From Halobacillus sp. Marseille-Q1614 (GTDB lineage Bacteria; Bacillota; Bacilli; Bacillales; Halobacillaceae): a DNA stretch of 64,000 bases. This document shows, one piece after another, positions 7,841 to 17,052 of this stretch (its first letter is position 1; every line of letters starts with the position of its first letter). Under the pieces are notes generated by a model. It saw nothing but the letters and a program-made list of their open reading frames with translations, made no database searches and had not been told where the DNA came from. A program made the position numbers and the translations under genes. The stretch is from positions 2,108,001 to 2,172,000 of the forward strand of contig NZ_CADDWH010000001.1 of the NCBI RefSeq assembly GCF_902809865.1, written 5' to 3'.

Positions 7841-7954
7841 TACATCTTTACTTTATCATATAAGAATTATTTCCTCAACGTTCTTGTTTTTTTAAAATTG
7901 AGGGCGACTTTGCAGCTTAAAAGATAGAAAATCTTTCCTCCCCTTTATTCGTCA

Positions 7955-8070
7955 GCTGGAAAGAGTATTTTACTCCCGCAGAGGGAATCCCCAAAAATAC
8001 TGCAGAAAAACTTGCGCAGCATCGGTTTCGCGTGGAGGCTTGGTCGTTCGTCTGCTAAAAAGCAAGGGAT
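7955..8070 (-). repeat. Dispersed palindromic repeat, copy B (diverged)
   Basis: Read on the minus strand it keeps TTTTTAGCAGACGAACGACC, AAGCCTCCACGCGAAACC and CTCTGCGGGAGT from the family core, but the distal CGTCCG arm is eroded. A 102-codon minus-strand frame over it is not considered a gene. Confidence 0.55.
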
Positions 8071-8090
8071 ATCTCCCCGAAGTAAAAGAT

Positions 8091-8128
8091 AAAAAAACAG
8101 GCTGTCGAGAAAAGTCTCGACAACCTGA
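8091..8128 (-). terminator. Terminator of the DEAD-box helicase gene
   Basis: CAGGTTGTCGAGA and TCTCGACAGCCTG pair on the minus strand (one G-U), followed by seven T. Confidence 0.9.
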
Positions 8129-9313
8129 TTACCTTCTTTTCCGTTTTGTTTTTGGTTTTCTCGTCTCACGACTGACGGGTTCAGCCTCTCTTTTTCCCGG
8201 CGATAATGATTGTAAAGACCTGCGCTGCAGCTTATCGTCAATACTTTTTTCAATCATCGCCAAAGCCTGTTTATCTTTCGGTGCAGCAAACGTAATTGCC
8301 AATCCTTTTCCACCGGCACGCCCGGTTCGCCCAATTCGGTGGATGTAGCTTTCCGGATCCTGTGGAATATCGTAATTAAAGACATGCGTGACTCCTTCAA
8401 CATCGAGTCCTCTTGCGGCTACATCTGTCGCCACCAAATACTGGATATCAGCTTCCCGAAATCTTTTCATCACTTTTTCCCGCTTCGCCTGAGAAAGATC
8501 GCCATGTAGCTCGTCTACATTAAAGCCCTCACTTTTTAATGCCCCATACAGCTTGCTAACCCTTCTTTTCGTACGGCAAAAAATCACTGCAAGAAACGGC
8601 CGGTGTTCTTTCATAATTTGGATTAGCGTGTCCTGCTTCGCTCGATCAGTTGTTTCGTAGAGCAGCTGCTTAATTTCTGATAAGGTGACTGCTTCCGATT
8701 TTACCTGGATCCGCATCGGATTTTTCAAATATTTCTTAGCAAGCTTGTTTACTTTTGGAGAAATCGTTGCGGAAAATGCGCTCGTCTGGCGGTCCGTTGG
8801 AGTATAGGAAAGAATCCTTTCTACTTCAGGCAAAAAGCCGATCTCTAACATTTGGTCCGCTTCATCTAAAATCACATGATCCACTTGAGATAAATCCACG
8901 GTCTCTCTATGCAGGTGATCAAGTAGTCTGCCTGGGGTAGCAATAATGATATGAGGGAGGCCTTGCAGCTTTTTAACTTGCTGACTGACTTCCTGACCTC
9001 CATAAACCGAAAGCACCCGAATATCTCCAGAAACCAGCTTTTCCAGTTCACTTGTAATTTGTAAAGCGAGTTCCCGGGTTGGAGTAATAATCAGTCCCTG
9101 AACATAGGACTTCTCCTTATTTAATTTTTGCAATAGAGGGATGAGAAAAGCCAGTGTTTTCCCTGTACCCGTCTGCGCCTGAGCGATGACATCTATTCCA
9201 TCTAGTAAAGCAGGTACAGCTTCCTCCTGTATAGGTGTTGGAGCAGAAATTCTTTGCTGTGATAATTTATCCATTAAAAAAGGGGCGACCCCGAGATCGT
9301 TAAAACTTGTCAT
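8129..9313 (-). CDS. DEAD-box ATP-dependent RNA helicase
   Basis: A 394-residue helicase with all core motifs in order: Q motif [14 protein letters not shown]...PTPIQ, motif I AQTGTGKT (46-53), Ia PTRELALQ, Ib [14 protein letters not shown] (LDEADQM), [30 protein letters not shown] and [13 protein letters not shown] basic tail (KTKRKRR) probably aids RNA binding. The length and lack of an extra RNA-binding domain are closest to short Bacillus helicases such as YfmL or CshB; I cannot decide which. It is likely involved in ribosome assembly or mRNA turnover. It is monocistronic, with a strong terminator after the stop. Confidence 0.93.
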   Translation of the reverse strand: MTSFNDLGVAPFLMDKLSQQRISAPTPIQEEAVPALLDGIDVIAQAQTGTGKTLAFLIPLLQKLNKEKSYVQGLIITPTRELALQITSELEKLVSGDIRVLSVYGGQEVSQQVKKLQGLPHIIIATPGRLLDHLHRETVDLSQVDHVILDEADQMLEIGFLPEVERILSYTPTDRQTSAFSATISPKVNKLAKKYLKNPMRIQVKSEAVTLSEIKQLLYETTDRAKQDTLIQIMKEHRPFLAVIFCRTKRRVSKLYGALKSEGFNVDELHGDLSQAKREKVMKRFREADIQYLVATDVAARGLDVEGVTHVFNYDIPQDPESYIHRIGRTGRAGGKGLAITFAAPKDKQALAMIEKSIDDKLQRRSLQSLSPGKREAEPVSRETRKPKTKRKRR

Positions 9314-9416
9314 TTGTTTATTTCCTACTTTCCTTAAGAATTGAACGGAGGTAACATTTTTAATTCCACCCAGCCATATAGTAGAGATAAAACGACTATA
9401 AGGAGGCAGATATTCT

Positions 9417-10604
9417 ATGGAAATCCGAGTGCGACCGGGAGATTCCTTATGGTCTTATGCCCGCACTTTTAATGTTCCGCTACCGCTGATCATTAATTCT
9501 AATCCTACCTTAAATCCTAACGCCCTGTCGATCGGGCAGGCTGTTCAAATTCCTGGATATCGTGTGCGTGAACATACCGTAAAAGCTGGAGATACCTTTT
9601 ATAAAATTGCCACACAAGATCGAATATCGATCGACAGCTTGCTGCTGGCAAATCCAAACGTAAATCCTAATGCCTTACAAATCGGCCAAACTATTGATAT
9701 TCCATCGCGGGTAACGAAAACAATTATCAATCCGCGGCAAAATTACGACTCTCAAGTCCTGGCCGCTGACCTCGAAGCATTAGGACAGCTTTATCCTTTC
9801 ATGAGGCGCCGTTCGATTGGCAACAGCGTGATGGGAAAAGAGCTGATTGAAGTTCAAATTGGCAATGGTGAAAAAATTGTCCACTGGAACGGAGCTTTTC
9901 ATGCCAATGAATGGATTACGACACCTGTCATCATGCAATTTGTGAACGAATACTTAGCAGCTTTAACGAATAATGAGGTGATCCGAGGCCGCGCGATGTT
10001 TCCGTTCTATGACCAGGTTACCTTATCCATTGTTCCGATGGTCGATCCAGATGGCGTAGACCTCGTGCTAAACGGCGCCCCTTCTGGAAGCTTTGGCGAG
10101 GAAGCATTAAGAATAAATGGCGGGAGCACGGATTTCAGCGGCTGGAAAGCTAATATTCGCGGGGTGGATCTTAATAATCAATACCCGGCAAAGTGGGAAG
10201 TAGAAGCCGAACGAAAGCCGAAAGAGCCGGCTCCGAGGGATTTTCCTGGCTTTGAGCCGCTGACAGAGCCCGAAGCTATCGCTATGGCTGAATTAGCCGG
10301 TGATTTAAAATTTGAAAAGATGCTAGCTTTTCACACGCAGGGCGAAGTCATTTTTTGGGGGTTTGAAGGGTTGGAACCTCCACGCTCGCGCGTTATTGTC
10401 AACGAGTTTTCAAGAGTAAGCGGATATGAGCCTATCCGCTATGTCGACAGCTTTGCCGGATATAAAGACTGGTTTATCCAGGATTTCAGGCAGCCTGGTT
10501 TCACCGTAGAGCTCGGTCAAGGAATAAATCCTCTGCCGATAAGCCAATTCGATGAAATCTACCAGAAGACGCTCGGTATTTTTCTTGCCAGTATGTATAT
10601 GTAA
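9417..10604 (+). CDS. LysM-LysM-M14 peptidase (gamma-D-glutamyl-diamino acid endopeptidase I-like)
   Basis: A 395-residue protein with two N-terminal LysM repeats ([17 protein letters not shown]..., ~1-47, and [15 protein letters not shown]..., ~51-96), each ending in a GQ-I-IP pattern. A zinc carboxypeptidase M14 domain follows. Zinc ligands are H162 and E165 (FHANEW) and H306 (FHTQGE); the catalytic glutamate is E365 (FTVELG). This is the architecture of endopeptidase I, which cuts gamma-D-Glu-meso-DAP links in muropeptides and is usually spore- or mother-cell-associated. There is no signal peptide, in line with mother-cell or cytosolic action. AAGGAGG precedes the ATG; a terminator follows. 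Confidence 0.9.
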   Translation: MEIRVRPGDSLWSYARTFNVPLPLIINSNPTLNPNALSIGQAVQIPGYRVREHTVKAGDTFYKIATQDRISIDSLLLANPNVNPNALQIGQTIDIPSRVTKTIINPRQNYDSQVLAADLEALGQLYPFMRRRSIGNSVMGKELIEVQIGNGEKIVHWNGAFHANEWITTPVIMQFVNEYLAALTNNEVIRGRAMFPFYDQVTLSIVPMVDPDGVDLVLNGAPSGSFGEEALRINGGSTDFSGWKANIRGVDLNNQYPAKWEVEAERKPKEPAPRDFPGFEPLTEPEAIAMAELAGDLKFEKMLAFHTQGEVIFWGFEGLEPPRSRVIVNEFSRVSGYEPIRYVDSFAGYKDWFIQDFRQPGFTVELGQGINPLPISQFDEIYQKTLGIFLASMYM

Positions 10605-10641
10605 AAAGCGATGGCTCTTTATAAGAGCCATCGCTTTTTTT
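10604..10641 (+). terminator. Terminator of the M14 peptidase gene
   Basis: AAAAGCGATGGCTCTT-tata-AGAGCCATCGCTTTT is a perfect 15-16 bp stem followed by T. Confidence 0.95.
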
Positions 10642-10664
10642 CTGTTAACTTTTGCTGTTGATTT

Positions 10665-10765
10665 TCCGGGAACCCGATCGTTATCCAGGGGCGACCGGTC
10701 ACCTTCTCGAACGTGGGTTGCAGGCATCCGTTTTTAAAGCAGGAGTCTCTCAGGTTCTTTGCAAA
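10665..10765 (+). repeat. Dispersed palindromic repeat, copy C
   Basis: The end ATCCGTTTTTAAAGCAGGAGTCTCTCAG matches the family core; the other arm (GGGGCGACCGGTCACC) is diverged. It fills the gap between the M14 gene and the acidic small gene. Confidence 0.6.
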
Positions 10766-10770
10766 GTCCT

Positions 10771-11121
10771 TTAAATCTTATCCTGATCCATATGCGCTTT
10801 ATTTTCTTCAAGAATCGATAGAGCTTCTTGATAATCTTCTTCCTTCACATCAAATTGCAGAAGCTGCGTTAAGTGACCCGCTTCTTCATCCTCTTCCGCC
10901 CTTTGAGTATCTTTCTTAGGGTTAAGAAAATCTGTAAAACCAGCTACTCCTGTAACGGCAGATGTCCCGCTCTGATTGAGAACAGGAACAACCCCTTTTA
11001 CATTTTTCTGTTCAGGTATAGCTTCTATGGTGTCATTTTCAATAGCAACCTTTTGCAGGGCCGCGCGTGCCCCCTCGGCATCATTTTCATTTTTAAAAAA
11101 AGCTTCAACATGCTTCTTCAT
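10771..11121 (-). CDS. Small acidic hypothetical protein
   Basis: A 116-residue protein, not assigned to a family. The first part (KKHVEAFFKNENDAEGARAALQKVAIENDTIEAIPE) looks like a small alpha/beta ferredoxin-like fold as in general-stress proteins of the YflT type. A glycine/alanine-rich segment (TSAVTGVAGFTDFLNP) and an acidic helix with many Glu follow. A very good SD (AAAGGAGGG) supports expression. There is no signal peptide. A stress-protein link is a guess from composition. Confidence 0.7.
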   Translation of the reverse strand: MKKHVEAFFKNENDAEGARAALQKVAIENDTIEAIPEQKNVKGVVPVLNQSGTSAVTGVAGFTDFLNPKKDTQRAEEDEEAGHLTQLLQFDVKEEDYQEALSILEENKAHMDQDKI

Positions 11122-11354
11122 TGAGTTCCCTCCTTTAAAGAATAGTGTGTCTTATTTTCACTATTCCCCAAACGACCTCAACTATAACAGGGTTATATAT
11201 ATGAATGCTGTGGGTTGTTAACGGCATATAAAATGGGAAGCCCGATTAAATACTGTACCAGCGGAAAGAGGGCAGGAAAATCGAGCTGTTTCCCCAGGCC
11301 CTTTCCTTAGAGTGCACTCATTTTACACAACCCTTTACACCGGATAGGTAAGAG

Positions 11355-12524
11355 CTATGCCCATTCAGCTGGAACTTCCACTAAAATAGCGAATCCCTGT
11401 CCGCCGCCTCCGCATAAGGACGCGATGCCTCTTCCGCCTCCACGCCGCTTCAATTCATGGATAAGGGTGAGAATTAACCGAAAGCCTGTGCCTCCAAGCG
11501 GATGGCCAATTGCAATTGCGCCGCCGTTAACGTTAACTTTATCAGGATCTAACCCTAATTCATTGATAGTTGCGATGGCTACACTTGCAAATGCTTCATT
11601 AATTTCATATAAATCGATATCTTCTTTATTAAGGCCATGTCTCCTCAGTACTTTTGAAATCGCATCGGCCGGCTTCGTATGAAGGCTTGTATCTGGTCCG
11701 GCAGTTTCTGACCAGCCGATCACTCGAGCCAGAGGCATTTTTCCAACCTGTTGAGCATACTCCTCAGTTGCCACTAGCCCGACGCTGGCTCCATCTGACA
11801 TTTGTGATGCATTGCCTGCTGTGATGGTTCCCTCATCTCGAAAAGCTGGTTTTAACGTCCTTAACTTCTCCAGAGTAGAATTGAAACGAATACCTTCATC
11901 ATCTTTGACCTCTCCTTTCTGTGTTGAAACCGAAACGATTTCCTCAGCCAGCCATCCTTCTTCCTGCGCTTTTGCTGCTTTTAACTGGGACTGTACAGCA
12001 AATTCGTCCTGCTCTTCGCGGGTGATTGAAAACCGTTCATTCTGCTTGTCGGTTAATATGCCCATCGACTGGTCACTAAGTGAACACCAGAGCCCATCCT
12101 GTATAAGAGAATCTGTCAGTTCAAGCGGTCCCGCTCCTGAACCATTTCTAAGTGAAGCGACATGTGGAGCGTTCGTCATCGAATCAAACCCGCCAACAAC
12201 GTATAAATTCCCCTCTTCAAGCCGGACTCTTCTCGTCGCATCAATCACAGAAGCGACTCCAGCTAAACAAACATTGTTTACCGTAATGGCAGGCACTTCA
12301 AGAGAGATACCTGATTGTACGGCTACACTTCTCGCAGGGTTCTGTCCCTGTCCTGCCTGAATGACTTGAGCAAGAATGACTCCGTTTGCCTCTTTAGCTT
12401 CCGGAACACGCTTTAGAAGCTCTTGAGTGGCTTGAACACCTAAGTCCTTTGCATTTAACTTCGTAAAGCCGCCTTTCCACTTTCCAAAAGGTGTGCGGAC
12501 ACCTTCTAAAATTACAGCTGTCAT
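11355..12524 (-). CDS. Thiolase (acetyl-CoA C-acyltransferase) under a SAM-I riboswitch
   Basis: A 389-residue thiolase. The acyl-enzyme cysteine is C86 in NNVCLAGVASV, an unusual variant of the common NxVCxSG context. The C-terminal active site keeps NEAFAS, GGAIAIGHPLGGTG (catalytic His) and the second cysteine in SLCGGGGQG. Such enzymes act in acetoacetyl-CoA synthesis or beta-oxidation. The ATG follows AAGGAGG. The gene is the only one between a canonical SAM-I riboswitch with its terminator and a 230-nt gap, so it should be switched off when SAM is plentiful. That control is unexpected for a thiolase, and a role related to methionine or sulfur is not obvious from the protein. Confidence 0.92.
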   Translation of the reverse strand: MTAVILEGVRTPFGKWKGGFTKLNAKDLGVQATQELLKRVPEAKEANGVILAQVIQAGQGQNPARSVAVQSGISLEVPAITVNNVCLAGVASVIDATRRVRLEEGNLYVVGGFDSMTNAPHVASLRNGSGAGPLELTDSLIQDGLWCSLSDQSMGILTDKQNERFSITREEQDEFAVQSQLKAAKAQEEGWLAEEIVSVSTQKGEVKDDEGIRFNSTLEKLRTLKPAFRDEGTITAGNASQMSDGASVGLVATEEYAQQVGKMPLARVIGWSETAGPDTSLHTKPADAISKVLRRHGLNKEDIDLYEINEAFASVAIATINELGLDPDKVNVNGGAIAIGHPLGGTGFRLILTLIHELKRRGGGRGIASLCGGGGQGFAILVEVPAEWA

Positions 12525-12590
12525 GTTGACATGCCTCCTTAGTAGTCAAGGATGTTGACCTTCATCGGTAATTTGTATAAATCCACAGAA

Positions 12591-12738
12591 AAAGCCTCTT
12601 CCCAAAATGAAAGAGGCAGAAGATACTAGTTCTGACCTCTCATCTTTCGGATAATGCATCCGTTGGAAGGAGCACCGTGCCTTAAAGACCGGTTGCCGGG
12701 CGTCAAAGGGCCAAATCCCTCAGCCTGCTCTAGATAAG
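12591..12738 (-). promoter_or_regulatory. SAM-I (S-box) riboswitch with intrinsic terminator
   Basis: On the minus strand, CTTATCT (12738-12732) pairs with AGATGAG (12645-12639) as P1. Between them are the S-box hallmarks AGAGCAGG, GAGGGATTTGGCCC, TGACGCCCGGCAACC and the P3/P4 elements ending CCGAAAGATGAG. A terminator hairpin GCCTCTT...GAAGAGGC with a T-run follows (12591-12618), about 65 nt before the thiolase ATG. SAM binding stabilises P1 and should allow the terminator to form. Confidence 0.95.
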
Positions 12739-12829
12739 AAAGTGTCTACCGCTATGAAGTTAATTGCCATACTACAAATAAACCATGGCAAAGTCAACAA
12801 TATTTAGAAAATTCCGCTGATATACCTAA

Positions 12830-14203
12830 TTAAGAAAGATGCTCCTTAGCAAGAGAAAGCTGTTCTCTCACCTGTTCAAAACCAGTCCCGCCTTCGCTCG
12901 CCCGAGCAGCCACCACATGATCCGGGGCTAATTTTTCATAAATATCCTCTTCAAAAAGCTCGGAGAACTGCTGATACTCTTCTAAGGTTAAATCAAGCAG
13001 ATACTTCCCCTGCTGGATTGCATATAACACAACCTGGCCGATCACCGCATGCGCATCGCGGAAAGGCAGCCCTTTCACTGCTAAATAATCGGCAATATCG
13101 GTCGCATTGGAGTAATCTTCATTAACTGCCTGACGCATATTCTCACTTTTCACTTCCATAGAAGCAAGCATCGGAGCTAATAAAGAAAGAGCCCCATCTA
13201 GCGTCTCAACCGTATCGAACATGCCCTCCTTGTCCTCCTGCATATCTTTATTGTAGGCAAGCGGAAGGCCTTTAAGCAGTGTCAGCAGTCCCATTAGGTT
13301 CCCGTAGATACGACCCGTCTTTCCGCGCAGCAGTTCGGGAACATCAGGATTTTTCTTCTGCGGCATAATGCTTGAACCCGTGCAGAAAGCATCGTCGAGT
13401 TCGACAAAATCAAACTCCTGGCTGCTCCACAGAATCAGCTCTTCAGATAATCTTGAAATATGAGTAATTAAAATGGATGAGATCGACAAGAATTCAAGAA
13501 TAAAATCGCGGTCGCTGACAGCGTCCAATGAGTTTGGATAAACGTTCTCAAATCCAAGCGTCTCAGCTGCCAGCTTTCTGTCGACAGGATAAGGCGTGCC
13601 GGCAAGCGCTGCAGCCCCTAAAGGTGACCAGTCAATCCGCTTTAAACTGTCTTTAAGGCGTTCTTTATCCCGCTCAAACATCCAGAAGTAAGCCAATAGA
13701 TGGTGAGCAAAAGAAACCGGCTGTGCGCGCTGAAGATGGGTATAGCCGGGAATAATCGTGTCCACATGCTGCTCAGCCTGGTCTGTCAGTGATTTTTGGA
13801 CAGCTTCCACAAGCTGAATTAAGTGATTCGTTTTTTCCTTTAAATAAAGATGCATGTCTGTAGCTACCTGATCGTTACGGCTTCTTCCGGTATGAAGCTT
13901 ACCTCCTACAGGGCCTATTTCATCAATAAGCATTTTTTCGATGTTCATATGAATGTCTTCGTGCGCAACAGAAAATTCTACATCGCCCTGTTCAATTTTT
14001 TTCTCAATAATTTGCAGCCCTTCTGTGATTTGATCGGCTTCTTCTTCTTTAATGATGCCGCATTTGCCAAGCATATCGACATGGGCTAAGCTGCCCTGAA
14101 TATCTTGTAAAGCCAATTTAACGTCAAAGCCGATCGAAGAGGTATACTCCTCGACCAGCTTATCAGTTGGTTTTGTAAATCTTCCGCCCCAAAGCTTACT
14201 CAT
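12830..14203 (-). CDS. argH: Argininosuccinate lyase
   Basis: A 457-residue member of the fumarase/aspartase superfamily, normal length for ArgH. Visible are the N-terminal [38 protein letters not shown], the [21 protein letters not shown] block, and the signature loop [15 protein letters not shown] with the catalytic serine. It cleaves argininosuccinate to arginine and fumarate. The start overlaps the argG stop by 8 nt, so both genes are co-transcribed behind the arginine T-box. It is the last step of arginine synthesis. Confidence 0.98.
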   Translation of the reverse strand: MSKLWGGRFTKPTDKLVEEYTSSIGFDVKLALQDIQGSLAHVDMLGKCGIIKEEEADQITEGLQIIEKKIEQGDVEFSVAHEDIHMNIEKMLIDEIGPVGGKLHTGRSRNDQVATDMHLYLKEKTNHLIQLVEAVQKSLTDQAEQHVDTIIPGYTHLQRAQPVSFAHHLLAYFWMFERDKERLKDSLKRIDWSPLGAAALAGTPYPVDRKLAAETLGFENVYPNSLDAVSDRDFILEFLSISSILITHISRLSEELILWSSQEFDFVELDDAFCTGSSIMPQKKNPDVPELLRGKTGRIYGNLMGLLTLLKGLPLAYNKDMQEDKEGMFDTVETLDGALSLLAPMLASMEVKSENMRQAVNEDYSNATDIADYLAVKGLPFRDAHAVIGQVVLYAIQQGKYLLDLTLEEYQQFSELFEEDIYEKLAPDHVVAARASEGGTGFEQVREQLSLAKEHLS

Positions 14204-15437
14204 TCATACTCACCGGCACTTTCTTCGCTTCGATTACTTTTGGCTTCTTATGCACATCCGCATTCACTTTTGTCGGCAGACCCCAAAGCTTGATGAATCC
14301 TACAGCTGCATTATGATCAAATGCGTCATCCTTGGAATAAGTGGAAAGCTCTTCATTATAAAGGCTGACAGGTGATTTTTTACCTGTTACATTGTAATGT
14401 CCTTTAAACAGCTTCACTTTAACCGTTCCTGTTACAACATTTTGAGTCTCTTCGATAAATGCCTGCAGCGCCGGCTGAAGCGGTGAATACCAAAGGCCGT
14501 CATAAATCATTTTCGCCATTTGCTGTTCTACATTCACTTTATATTGGGAAACTTCTCTCGTTAACGTCAGGAACTCAAGTTCTTTATGAGCATTAATTAA
14601 AATCATTGCTGCCGGATTTTCATAAACCTCTCTTGATTTAATACCGACAAGACGGTTTTCTGTGTGATCGATACGACCTACTCCATGCAGGCCGCCAAGA
14701 TCGTTCAGCTTCTCAATCAGCGGGACGATATCCATCGGCTGGCCGTCTATAGCAACAGGCACCCCTTCTTTAAAATCAATTTCAATCGTATCAGGTGTAT
14801 CCGGAGTTTTTTCGATCGGATTCGTCCAAGCATAGGCAGCTTCTGGAGCTTCCATCCAAGGATCTTCAAGTACTCCTGCTTCACAGGCACGCCCCCAGAT
14901 GTTGGCATCAATTGAAAATGGATTATCCAGATTAACAGGAACCGGGATTCCTTTTTCTTCGGCATATTTAATTTGCTCATCACGGGTCATGCCCCATTCT
15001 CTTACGGGAGCAATGATTTCTAAATCAGGATTTAAGGCCTGAATGGAAACTTCGAATCTTACCTGGTCATTTCCTTTCCCTGTACAGCCATGAGCAACCG
15101 CTACAGCCCCTTCCTGCTCAGCTACCTCAACGAGCAGCTTAGAAATAAGCGGACGGGAAAGTGCTGAAGATAATGGATACTTCCCTTCATATAATGCATT
15201 TGCTTTTAATGCAGGCATTAGATATTCATTTGCAAGCATTTCCTTTGCATCTACCATGATCGCCTTAATAGCACCAACATCCAGTGCTTTTTGGCGAATA
15301 GCTTCCAAATCTTTTCCTTCGCCCACATCTAATCCTAGTGCAATGACATCATAACCATACTTTTCCTGAATCCACTTTACTGAAATAGATGTGTCCAATC
15401 CGCCTGAATATGCTAATACTACTTTAGGTTTCGCCAT
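14196..15437 (-). CDS. argG: Argininosuccinate synthase
   Basis: A 413-residue ATP-dependent ligase joining citrulline and aspartate. The PP-loop is [11 protein letters not shown] at the N-terminus; [14 protein letters not shown] and the conserved citrulline/aspartate-binding segments follow. The start is taken as the second of two ATGs (15437), 8 nt after AAGGAGG; 15440 is possible. The frame runs on upstream into the T-box terminator hairpin, but that part is leader. First gene of argGH. Confidence 0.97.
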   Translation of the reverse strand: MAKPKVVLAYSGGLDTSISVKWIQEKYGYDVIALGLDVGEGKDLEAIRQKALDVGAIKAIMVDAKEMLANEYLMPALKANALYEGKYPLSSALSRPLISKLLVEVAEQEGAVAVAHGCTGKGNDQVRFEVSIQALNPDLEIIAPVREWGMTRDEQIKYAEEKGIPVPVNLDNPFSIDANIWGRACEAGVLEDPWMEAPEAAYAWTNPIEKTPDTPDTIEIDFKEGVPVAIDGQPMDIVPLIEKLNDLGGLHGVGRIDHTENRLVGIKSREVYENPAAMILINAHKELEFLTLTREVSQYKVNVEQQMAKMIYDGLWYSPLQPALQAFIEETQNVVTGTVKVKLFKGHYNVTGKKSPVSLYNEELSTYSKDDAFDHNAAVGFIKLWGLPTKVNADVHKKPKVIEAKKVPVSMNE

Positions 15438-15465
15438 CATAAATGCCTCCTTAATATTGTCCATC

Positions 15466-15734
15466 AAAAAGTCCGCCTCTTTTGTATAAAAGAGACGGAC
15501 TTGGTTTATAGTCCGCGGTACCACTCTAATTGCCTATTTTCATAGACCACCTTAAAAACTGATAACGGGAGTCCCCGGCCCAGGCTACTGTGTTCACCCG
15601 AACTTCTCAGAAGTGCGTTTCGATATGTCTCAAACACCAGGCTCCCACCTCCCCCGGTTCGCTGTACTTCTCAACATATCTACTCTCTTCATCGTAGAAT
15701 CAATTTATCGTTTCTGTATTTTTATTATTAATTG
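15466..15734 (-). promoter_or_regulatory. Arginine T-box riboswitch of argGH
   Basis: The minus strand carries the T-box core GTGGTACCGCGG (15522-15511), an AGTA-type stem I motif near its start, and a terminator hairpin AAGTCCGTCTCTTTT/AAAAGAGGCGGACTT with a T-run (15466-15502). In the stem I specifier position, GAAACGCACTTCT offers CGC (15617-15615), an Arg codon followed by the usual A. Uncharged tRNA-Arg should stabilise the antiterminator and switch on argGH. Specifier assignment fits the genes downstream. Confidence 0.93.
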
Positions 15735-15740
15735 TTTATA

Positions 15741-15768
15741 ATTATACATGGATATGAAAAGAAGTCAA
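15741..15768 (-). promoter_or_regulatory. SigmaA promoter of the argGH leader
   Basis: TTGACT (15768-15763), a 16-nt spacer and TATAAT (15746-15741) sit just upstream of the T-box. Confidence 0.85.
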
Positions 15769-15863
15769 CGGTTGTGTGTAAATTTTTTTCTAGAATCAGA
15801 GAGTGCCTGTCAGACCCCGTTTTAAGCTCCAAGAAAATGGATATGGAGTGCAAAAAAAAGCAT

Positions 15864-15899
15864 AAAAAAACACCCGTATGAACGGGTGCCCTTTTTTTT
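15864..15899 (-). terminator. Terminator of the csp3 gene
   Basis: GGGCACCCGTT-cat-ACGGGTG forms a stem followed by at least six T on the minus strand; A-runs give some symmetry on the other strand. Confidence 0.85.
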
Positions 15900-15907
15900 C
15901 TATACAT

Positions 15908-16237
15908 TTATGAAACAAGCTTTCTGCATTCCTCTGCACAAGCAAAGCATGCTTCGGCGCATTTCTTGCAGTGATCGTGATCATGCTTATTACACTCTTC
16001 TCCGCAAGCTTCACAGATTTTCGCACAGGCTTCTGCTAATTCTGAGACAAAAGGAGTCCCTCTTGTAAGCGCCTGTTCGAAGAATCCGCAAATATCGGCA
16101 CATTCGCGGTCGGTACGAATACACCCTGCCATCATTTTCACATCTTCCTCCTGAAGGCAGGCATTATAACAATGGTTGCAGGCCTCCATACATTCATGTA
16201 ATTTTTCAATGGTGGATTGATACTCTAAGTGTGGCAT
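15908..16237 (-). CDS. csp3: Four-helix-bundle copper storage protein (Csp3/YhjQ-type)
   Basis: A 109-residue DUF326 protein with 16 cysteines spaced along predicted helices (CMEACNHCYNAC, CIRTDRECADIC, CAKICEACGEEC, CKKCAEACFACAEEC) plus a His-rich turn (NKHDHDHC). Csp3 proteins, including the B. subtilis YhjQ protein, fold as four-helix bundles whose inward-facing Cys bind many Cu(I) ions in the cytosol. The absence of a signal peptide fits the cytosolic Csp3 class. It is monocistronic with its own terminator. The exact copper capacity cannot be read from sequence. Confidence 0.92.
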   Translation of the reverse strand: MPHLEYQSTIEKLHECMEACNHCYNACLQEEDVKMMAGCIRTDRECADICGFFEQALTRGTPFVSELAEACAKICEACGEECNKHDHDHCKKCAEACFACAEECRKLVS

Positions 16238-16428
16238 TAAAAAACCCTCCCAGGTAAAAGTATTATATTAGAGTACTAACCTATAGAAGGATTTCTTAAA
16301 CCCCCTATTACTAGAAAAAGAATTTTTATAAAAAATAATGTATAAAAAAACAGACACCGACACGCGTTATTTCTTCTTATCCACGGTGTTACATGCCGTT
16401 TTATGCGAATTTTGTAGATATTTTTGTT

Positions 16429-16454
16429 GTTTAAATAAAGTCAAATGACGGTAT
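16429..16454 (+). promoter_or_regulatory. SigmaB-like promoter for a 33-aa gene
   Basis: GTTTAA (16429-16434), 14 nt, then CGGTAT (16449-16454) differs from the SigmaB consensus GTTTAA-N12-14-GGGTAT by one base. It lies about 45 nt upstream of the small gene's ATG. Confidence 0.55.
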
Positions 16455-16499
16455 TAAGTAGAATATGAAAACCAAATATTAATTATGGAGGAGATTTTA

Positions 16500-16601
16500 A
16501 TGAAAATTAAAGCAGGTAACTGGAGAATGCTTTCTAAGCAGGAACAGCTTTATATCCTTCGCAAAATTAGTCATTATCCTCAGCTGTTAGAAGCCAAATA
16601 A
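16500..16601 (+). CDS. Small 33-aa protein with SigmaB-like promoter
   Basis: An ATG 6 nt after GGAGGAG starts a 33-residue basic peptide: MKIKAGNWRMLSKQEQLYIL then RKISHYPQLLEAK, ended by TAA at 16599-16601. It is compact, helical-looking and has no membrane segment. A SigmaB-like promoter lies upstream and the next strong terminator is at 16819-16847, so the transcript would be about 390 nt, mostly 3' UTR. I do not recognise a family. The strong SD and plausible promoter argue for a real gene. Confidence 0.6.
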   Translation: MKIKAGNWRMLSKQEQLYILRKISHYPQLLEAK

Positions 16602-16651
16602 ACTATTAATCCTATGAGAAGGGATGTCGTCGCTTATCACTTTTAAGGAAA

Positions 16652-16765
16652 TGGGCAGCGGAAGATGATTTTACTATATCCTACAAACATAATCCTATAA
16701 AAATCTACTTTTTAATGATACTTAGTTTTCTATAAGATCATCTTCCTCAAAAATATTCCGCTAAT
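16652..16765 (+). other. Long foldback in the 3' region of the 33-aa gene
   Basis: GGAAGATGAT (16660s) and ATCATCTTCC (about 16738-16747) are perfect complements about 70 nt apart, and AGCGGAA just 5' of the first arm is complementary to TTCCGCT just 3' of the second. The transcript from the SigmaB-like promoter would include this structure before the terminator. Confidence 0.5.
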
Positions 16766-16818
16766 TTTCTTCTATATCATTCCCTCACGCTTATCCCCCC
16801 TTTTTAAATAAACTCTAT

Positions 16819-16847
16819 TCGCCGGAGATGCTTCCGGCGATTTTTTT
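16819..16847 (+). terminator. Strong terminator after the small-gene region
   Basis: TCGCCGGA-gatgc-TTCCGGCGA followed by seven T. No larger plus-strand gene precedes it, which supports a short transcript from about 16461. Confidence 0.93.
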
Positions 16848-16954
16848 ATTATAGGAGAACTGACGCCTGTCCCACCCTAAAAAACCTCTTCTGTCCGCTA
16901 ATAACACCTCCTCTTTTTCCCAGTAAAAAATTCTCTTTTTTCAGGTCATCTTAG

Positions 16955-16983
16955 TTGTCTGCAATCCTTTCTAGGAGTATAAT
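16955..16983 (+). promoter_or_regulatory. SigmaA promoter of the MFS gene
   Basis: TTGTCT, a 17-nt spacer and TATAAT (16978-16983), about 70 nt before the start. Confidence 0.75.
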
Positions 16984-17052
16984 TTTGCATTAGTCATTGA
17001 ACACAAATGCCATATTCATAGATTTGGTCGTGTGTAGAAGAGGAGGCCCTCG

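Noticed and set aside
7945-8253. 102-codon minus-strand frame
   Set aside because: Runs over the DEAD-helicase end, its terminator and repeat copy B.
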